This document shows positions 57,482 to 64,000 of a stretch of DNA of 64,000 nucleotides, piece by piece. The notes under the pieces are model-generated. The model was given only the letters and a program-made list of their open reading frames with translations, ran no database searches and was not told the origin of the DNA. The stretch lies in NCBI GenBank assembly GCA_038503075.1, contig JBCAML010000015.1, positions 1,240,001 to 1,304,000 on the forward strand, written 5' to 3'. The stretch is from Gyromitra esculenta. Lineage: Eukaryota; Ascomycota; Pezizomycetes; Pezizales; Discinaceae. Position numbers and translations under genes: made by a program. Numbering within the stretch: the first letter of the stretch is position 1; every line of letters begins with the position of its first letter.

Positions 57482-58657
57482 TTTGCGTACGAGAAAAGGC
57501 GGATGAAAAGGATGGTAAAGTTTATGGGGTCAAAGTAGATTTCTTAGGAAGATTTGACAACATTTATACAATATAATCAATACGAGTATGGCAGCTACTT
57601 CACAGTACATGCTCCGCAATATCCGTTCAAATCAATTTTGCCAATAACCACATATACCTTCAATTTGTCATAGCCAAAGCAATGCGCAGGAATGACGCAC
57701 ATCTCACCTTTTTTATTTTTAGCTTGATAACGAACAGATCGCTACGCTTTGTTAGGATGTATCACTAGTAAGGTCCAAATACTTAGTTGAAATAATGATG
57801 GTATAGGATAGTTAAGGGTTTCGTAAAAACGTGCGCATTTCTTGTTTATTTCCTCAATAAAAGTGAAACATATGCCATATAATTGCCATGTTTAGAACTT
57901 GTCTGTACACTCGACTGACAGCAAAGGTTTCGCATGCAAGTGACTTCAAGCGCAGTCTTCAAAGGAGGGCCTTAAAACATGGAAAATGTTACAGGTTCTC
58001 GTCTTCAGAACAATGTAGGCCTAGCTAGGGCCAATCTTGCTTTCGTTATTCCGTTAATCTTGCTTTGGGTTTCAACAAGCTAGTCGATGACAACAACCGC
58101 ACCCAAATAGAGCTAAAGCAAGCTGCAAAAAAAAAGACAAAAGCAGTGAGACAATACAGCTCAACCATTCCCCCACTATCTGGCTCACCCGCTGTTACCG
58201 GACCATTCGAGTTTTCCATGACGCTACGTGGAGTTTTAAGTTTTGGTTCAAAAAGAGACTCATTATTATTATTATCACTATCTGCTCGTGGATGCTGTGT
58301 ATTTGTTATGATAATAGATTCCGGAATTCCCTATACGGCTATAAGACGAATGGTACAGCTACGTAGCGTTTAAGGTAAGTGTACTCGGGTATTGGTATAA
58401 AAATCCGAAACCTTTAGTCCCTGCTCTCAGAAATTTGTATGGGAACAGGGATTAGAGTTTTGTGATTTTTACGACTACAGTACTGGAGAGTGGGATGTTT
58501 TTGATACCATGTTGTTAGAAAATGTAAGAATAAGTCAGGATGACTATCGTATTACCTCTGAGAACTCTGTAGCACTACCGATTTATTCCCGCACTCATGG
58601 GAATGATGTACCAATTTCACCCACCTTCCCGGTGCTGTATGTCTGAGTATACTCGAG
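57482..58657. other. intergenic, nothing recognised
   Basis: Upstream region of the minus-strand fasciclin gene and further spacer. No other gene or repeat pair recognised. Confidence 0.4.
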
Positions 58658-58659
58658 TA

Positions 58660-58786
58660 CTCGTGATCCAGGGTATGAACCTGAAAACATGGGGTGTGTG
58701 GCTTTGTATGCTGTGGAGTGGTACACGGATATTTCGCCATACAAATTCACCAATCATGTTTCCAGGTTCATACCCTGGATCACGAG
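58660..58786. mobile_element. short hairpin MITE with TA target site
   Basis: Left arm CTCGTGATCCAGGGTATGAA / CCTGAAAACATG and right arm CATGTTTCCAGGTTCATACC / CTGGATCACGAG are almost perfect inverted repeats of about 32 bp around a 65-bp loop. TA lies outside both ends (58658-58659, 58787-58788). A half copy is at 56011. The arm can fold like a 5-bp stem with a 7-nt loop (CCAGG TTCATAC CCTGG), superficially like a tRNA T-arm. Confidence 0.75.
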
Positions 58787-59221
58787 TACGTACCTGTAGT
58801 ACTTAAGAATCCTTTTGGTAACATTTGATTTTAGTTGGTCCCACAGCAGTGGGAGTGTCTCACAGGTTGGGCTGTGCAATTCTCAGGCAAGGATCCAAAT
58901 ATGCAAGCGTGCGGGGCTGGGGCAGATCAAGAATCCTTCCTTGCGGAAAGTAAGTATACCCGAGATACCCGAACATACATGTATCCAGTCCGTATATTAC
59001 CATGTTCCTCCTGTTGGCTTGCTTTCTGTGAATATCTATTTGCCGCACCGCAAACAGGAGTTTACTTGGTTAGGCTCTTAGTTTCACAGGAGTCGACAGA
59101 CCGTAAGGGAGTATCCATTTAATTTTCAGCTAGTTACATCCTACAGGATGCGGGTGAGCATACTGCATGTTGGCGACAGCCTACATGAGTGAATATCGGT
59201 AACGTTTGAAGAATACAAGTA

Positions 59222-59447
59222 CCGTATTTTCTCGCAGACAAAGAAAATAACTGAGCTAGCCCTGTAGGAGAGAACGCTAATTTCACCGGAAGATATAGCA
59301 GAATTCTTACTTTCTAGGCCAAACCCGAAGCGCCTGGTATTCATTCACTGGTTGTAGTTGAGCCTCAAATCTGTTCGGCCAACCTGAAAGCGAATACTAT
59401 CGTGCAGGCCTAGTTCAGTTGTTTTCGCTATTTGCGAGAAAATACGG
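59222..59447. mobile_element. Tc1/mariner-like MITE, 226 bp
   Basis: The left TIR CCGTATTTTCTCGCAGACAA and the right TIR (inverted) CCGTATTTTCTCGCAAATAG continue in similarity for about 43 bp. TA duplications flank both ends (59220-59221 and 59448-59449). No coding capacity. Confidence 0.8.
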
Positions 59448-59449
59448 TA

Positions 59450-61849
59450 CATGAACACTTTCAGCCGCAGTACGTTCCCACTAGAATTCAAGAAGTTAGG
59501 GGTAATAAACACTACTTTGCAACCAGCTTAGCTGGCATCTAGCGGATGTCTTACCGAATCTATAGCATATATATATTACGGAGATAACCTATCTATCTAG
59601 CAGAGAACTCCAGCATCTCGAAGTACGTAGAGTGGTCTCGCATTATCCTATAGAGCGTTGAGAGATGCTGAACCCCCCCCACATGTGGTAGTATATGCAC
59701 CTAAACGCAAAGCATAATGAGTTACGGAGTTGCTAATGAGCAAGAGCAAATTCTGGGCTGCTTAAGCTGTGTGGGGTATGACGGTAAAATATCGATCATC
59801 AACTAGGGGTGTTTCGCTGCGGGTATGAAAAACCCTCGGCGATAAGGGGCTAGACTAAATCTAAATGCTTGAATCTCATTTATTGGTCAGGTAAGCAGTA
59901 TTTTAATGCAAATTTTCACCTCTAGAACGCCTGTTTAGCATGAACCAAATGTAATTTAGGCTAGTTTATTATTGTTAAGGTTCTACGAAAACTCAGTTGG
60001 TATTCGTTCACTGTAGCTTATTGCTTAGATCGGTGTCTAGATAAAACAATATTAAATTGTCTGTTTCAATGCAGGCAGGGCGCGTTGTGGGAGATGTGTG
60101 ATCGGATATAATTCGACTAATAGTTACGAATTCGAAGAATTCGTATTTGCAATTGATTAGCCGAAATTGATAATTTGTGACAGTTAGTCAGCTGCAGTTT
60201 GACCAATATATTTAATCCAGTGGCGACCCTCGGTTTAGTACAATACAGTTGATCTGTGTGTCCCCACCTATTAACGGGACAAGTAAGCGAATAAGCCTTG
60301 CAGAAGTCTCAGGCAGCAGGGTGGTGATTTCTGGAAGAAATCTGCTTTGAGTGGCACCTCCAGGCCGAACTGGGTCTGTATATATAGATCCCGGGGGTAG
60401 ACCAGTAGAGTAGCTCTGAAGCTAAGAAGAGATCTAAATACCTGATCTTGATAATCTTAGCCCAGATCTGCATGGTGTTCATGGTAATTGGTTGGCTGGA
60501 TTTCAGGTACCACACTGTTCATTACTGGTTGAAGCTGAAATCTCGTTAACTTTGCTGCCCACTACATACTTCCCTATTAGTCTGCACCTGCAAACCCATT
60601 AATCCAGTCCTGAAACCCCATTCAAATATAAGTGTCCTCGCTTGTGATCGATCGCCTTAAATTCCGAGGGTAATAAAATGCTTTCCCCGTGGGGCTCGTG
60701 CTGCACCCTACCTTGCGGGAGCAGCCGAGAGCTGGCTAAGGTATGTCCTCGTGTAACGCCAGATCACGGACACACCAAGCTACAACCCATTGATGGGAGG
60801 GGGTGGAAAATCACTACGTGTTCTATAAAGAAGAGTTATCAAAATCACTGTGAAAGAGCACGAACAATTACGTAAATTTCCTGGTAAAAGCTGTGATTTA
60901 GATTTTCCGGCGCCTTTTTGGCGCGTCGTACATTCTGAATCATGACCCCCACTCATTAGAGTAAATACATGCAATTGTGGTTGGGTGTCTAATGCCTCGG
61001 AGCAATGTAAGGCGTCCCTGCGCATGTTTCGTGCGTACCGCCGTAGTAGGCCAACTCATCAGTGCTGATAAGGGTAAATGTAATCGAATCTATAGCTTTG
61101 TGCTGGGAGCCAGGGAGGCCTATTTTGGAAATTTATTGTTAAGTACGAGCAGGCGCGCCCGCTAGTTATCCATTTCAATCGACTTGTTCACAGTGAACCA
61201 CACATGTTTTTGGTTGGAAAAGAAATTACCACCATGCTGGAAAAAGATTGATCGGTAACTGTTTGGCAGAGCGCTAAGCGGCTGGCTACCTTAACAAACA
61301 GGGTTAAGCTGCTAGCTGAACTAGTAGTATTTTCGGGTTGCACAGTTCTCGATTTTGATTACTGGCCTTCAGATATCGTGATTATACGTGGGGCCTGGAC
61401 TATAATGGTGTAGCGGTCGCCGAGGTAAAACTGTCGAACATAAATTTAAATGTAGCCTTCCAAGTTTCTTTTTCTCGGGACTGCACGTACGTGCATTAAC
61501 TTCAGATGCACTAGCTAGCTTCAATCTTGCAGACCAAGACATCTTACACGTATCCGCCGATTGAATGTTAAATTCTCCATGGAATAGTGATCTCCCTAGT
61601 ATGTCGATTTCGACAGGGGAGTTCGCATAGGATACACACACAAAAGTGGCCATGGCCTAGCAATCACCCAAGGTAGGGATTGATGTGTGTATCAGTAGCA
61701 TATCCTAGTCAAAGAGAATACATTCATCAAGATAACACAATATATTCCGTCGGTAGCTGAGATTTAGTAGCTCGGTATCTTCTGTGGATGGTATTCGCTA
61801 GGCCATAAAATACGCCACGTATCTCTAATATTTATTTTGCCAGCTACCG
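59450..61849. other. intergenic, nothing recognised
   Basis: No supported gene. A perfect short palindrome TACGAATTCGAAGAATTCGTA lies at about 60124-60144. Open frames are short and featureless. Confidence 0.4.
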
Positions 61850-61851
61850 TA

Positions 61852-62045
61852 TAATCTCGAGAATAACGAAATGACCTGGGTTGAGACAACAGGAAAGTAC
61901 TGTAAGAGTTACTGGCTGAGGGGACAGAATGGATCTCTGCCTGCTGGTCGAACTTGGGGCTCAGCACCTTTCCAGCCAGTAAGCTCGAGGACGTGATATC
62001 CTCCTGTTGTCTCAGCCCAGGCCACTTCGTCATTCCCGAGAATAT
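61852..62045. mobile_element. MITE with long TIRs, 194 bp
   Basis: Left arm TAATCTCGAGAATAACGAAA then TGACCTGGGTTGAGACAACA; right arm (inverted) TATTCTCGGGAATGACGAAG then TGGCCTGGGCTGAGACAACA. About 43 bp pair with mostly transition differences, and weaker pairing (TTACTGGCTG) continues inward. TA flanks both ends (61850-61851, 62046-62047). No coding capacity. Confidence 0.8.
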
Positions 62046-62047
62046 AT

Positions 62048-63279
62048 GTACGATATATATATCGACATTAATTTGTACGGGCCTAAAAAGTTTCGAAGTC
62101 TACCTAGCCTTGGACGGAAGTTTGTTAATATTTCCCGATATTCCAGGACTGGAGTAGATGTTTAATTCTATTAATCTTAATGTGGCTCAAATTTGGTACT
62201 CCGGTGCGGGCAAATACGTTCATAAATCATGCGCATTTATCGAGGAACAAAGTACTTCATTGTCTCTGCGAACTATCAACACGTGTTAATATATCATGTC
62301 CCTTCTATAGCTTCAGTGAGAAGTCTCAAGAAACTAGCGATGCAAGGTAGTATATTGTTCCATACGAGGCCAGCACATGATACTGCCGCCATGGCCATCA
62401 AGAACGTAAGTGATAGGCTGGGGTTTGGTATCATACGCATGGAGCTAACCAAGAATCCTGACACTCAAAGACAAGATTTTCTGTGCTGCTAGTTTAGCGT
62501 GCATATCACAGCAGTCAAAAATTTTCAATCCCCTCTTTGTTGCCTGTGCATGGCTCTGAGGGTTTGACGGACATTGGAGCGGTTAGATGCGCAAAATAAA
62601 AGCCAGGGCTCAGCGAGTCTAGTGTTATAATTGTATCTCAATAAACATCTGACCGATCCGAGATCTTATCTCGCCCGTCGCTACTAAAATAACGTAGGGA
62701 TGCATTGATCTTCTGGTTTTGGGATCCCTCCAGTCTGCTGCCACGGATTCACAAGCATGTGAGGAAACTGCAAAAGTGCAAGCGCGTCTTTTGATAGGCA
62801 TCCCAACCAATAGGTTCGTTCCCACCGATATCACCTATTTTATAGAGCTTTTACTCTCCGAAGTTGCATGAGAACTTTTTCCAGGCCTTTTCAGACCCCA
62901 GAGTGCTTGGAGGATTTCAGATGCGATAGGTACTCAATCTCGGGAGCGAAGTACTACGTACTGTTGCATGTACTTTCGGAGGGCAGAAGAAGACAAAAAA
63001 GCCAAGAGTTTTCGGGCGCCCCAGGTGTGGTTCGGGGCTAGCTTGGCACTTAAATTTGTGCTGTGTCTTTGGGGGAAGGAGACCTCACCGAGCATAAAAT
63101 GTAATCGAGGACCTCCGGGGAATTTCGACCTAGTGCCGAGGCTTTTTTCCCTTCAACCCTGGACCCTATAGCAGCAATAGCTATAGCAAGCAGCTGGTAG
63201 GGACTAGACACGAGACTACCCCACCATATATAAGCACTACATTACCCAATCGCATCGACACCGAGGGATATATCGTTAA
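62048..63279. other. intergenic, nothing recognised
   Basis: No supported gene between the two MITEs. The frame at 62229-62492 has no recognisable features. Confidence 0.4.
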
Positions 63280-63585
63280 GGGCGCGTTTGGATCGTAACT
63301 GAATTGCCACCCACCAGCACATAACGATGTCTCCAAAAATTGACAAAACAAAGACCGCGGGGACAACAACAAAGATAAATACTTACTAGAGCTGTTGAAA
63401 AAGCAAATTGATGCAGGAAAAAGGTCTGGTAGCGTGAGGAGGTGTGGTGGTTGAGAAGGAAAAGATGTCAGCTGCTTGGTTGTTTGGTTGCTAAAACTAC
63501 AGTTTTAGGCATTCACAATTTGGCCCTCAGCAATCATAAGTGGCGGGGATTAAGATTTCCAAATACAATTTCTCCAAACGGGCCC
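63280..63585 (-). mobile_element. PIF/Harbinger-like MITE, copy B (306 bp)
   Basis: TIRs are GGGCGCGTTTGGATCGTAAC on one side and, inverted from the other, GGGCCCGTTTGGAGAAATTG. TAA is present outside both ends on the plus strand (63277-63279 and 63586-63588), i.e. TTA in element sense. On the minus strand the body aligns with 36618-37107. Compared with that copy it lacks about 180 bp and differs mainly by transitions. Non-coding. Confidence 0.85.
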
Positions 63586-64000
63586 TAACTGGCAAATTTC
63601 TATTGGTGATATATTATGCTATTTAAAAAAAAATCTAGAGATTGAGTCCTAGTAGCTGGGGTGGGCCGAGGAGAAATATTACCATTAGAGCACTTCTTCC
63701 CTTACCAAACTATCCGCTTGCGCTATAGGGCTTGCGCTTCGAGAGTCAATATTAAAGATGATTACCGATATCTGGGCCCCTAGAGGTCTAGACTCAAAAG
63801 CACTGTAAGATTACAGAGGCCTTTCAGGTCATATAGCATAGGGTCCTTAATCTCGCTATCCCCCCAAAACTTCTCGATCTTGGCCACAAACTATGAAACG
63901 TTGTGCTGTGATATACATAGCCATAGCTGGCGATCATCTACGGCCAGCTGTCAATATTTCTGATATCAGTTTTGCGATTCTTTCAGGTATTCTTTCTTTT
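63586..64000. other. intergenic, window end
   Basis: No gene or repeat recognised before the end of the window. Confidence 0.4.

Noticed and set aside
58755..58790. T-arm-like hairpin as evidence of a tRNA gene
   Set aside because: It is one arm of a near-perfect inverted repeat with TA flanks, better explained as a MITE terminus.
1..64000. CRISPR array, bacterial operon or prophage
   Set aside because: Spliced eukaryotic genes throughout. The only regular direct repeats are the in-frame TPR units and microsatellites.

Overview
The window looks like a gene-poor, repeat-rich stretch of a filamentous ascomycete nuclear genome. The evidence is short introns (about 50-280 nt) with GTRNGT-type donors and CTAAC branch points 10-25 nt before AG, a C-terminal Zn2Cys6 protein, a NACHT/TPR STAND protein with an N-terminal DUF7708-like domain, a TRK-type potassium transporter, a NIME-type cyclin B and a dispersed 5S rRNA gene. 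About seven intact protein genes occupy 64 kb and many small inverted-repeat transposons lie between them. This would suit a large-genome Pezizomycete (truffle/morel type), but that placement is inference.

Layout: 1-4.3 kb has no recognisable gene. At 4.3-6.3 kb (+) is a five-exon TRK K+ transporter. At 6.3-11.2 kb are two TIR elements (MITEs). At 11.2-13.7 kb (+) is a single-exon 811-aa fungal protein of unknown function. At 13.7-22 kb is a long low-complexity domain around a minus-strand Zn2Cys6 regulator (18.0-20.1 kb, plus a 5'UTR intron to about 20.5 kb). At 22-30.6 kb is a gene desert with one doubtful degenerate coding-like stretch. At 30.7-32.9 kb (+) is a four-exon B-type cyclin. At 34.7-37.1 kb are a LINE 3' remnant and two MITEs. 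At 38.4-42.0 kb (+) is a NACHT-TPR NLR-like gene, followed at 43.0-44.1 kb (+) by an F-box/ankyrin gene. At 45.8-46.1 kb is an hAT-like MITE. At 48.4-49.3 kb (-) is a coiled-coil protein. At 50.3-50.7 kb is a 5S rRNA gene with a diverged duplicate. At 51.3-52.0 kb is a frameshifted GH25-like gene. At 56.3-57.5 kb (-) is a secreted/membrane-anchored fasciclin protein. At 58.6-63.6 kb are four MITEs.

The genes do not form a pathway. The most interesting locus is the STAND receptor. Its five near-identical 126-bp TPR units differ almost only by transitions at a small set of codons. The same transition bias separates the two 5S copies and the arms of most TIR elements, which suggests a RIP/MIP-like process acting on duplicated DNA. 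Two sequence motifs, the palindrome TACATGTA and an 18-mer ATCATGAAATATCACTCG, are spread through the window in numbers not explained by the annotated features.
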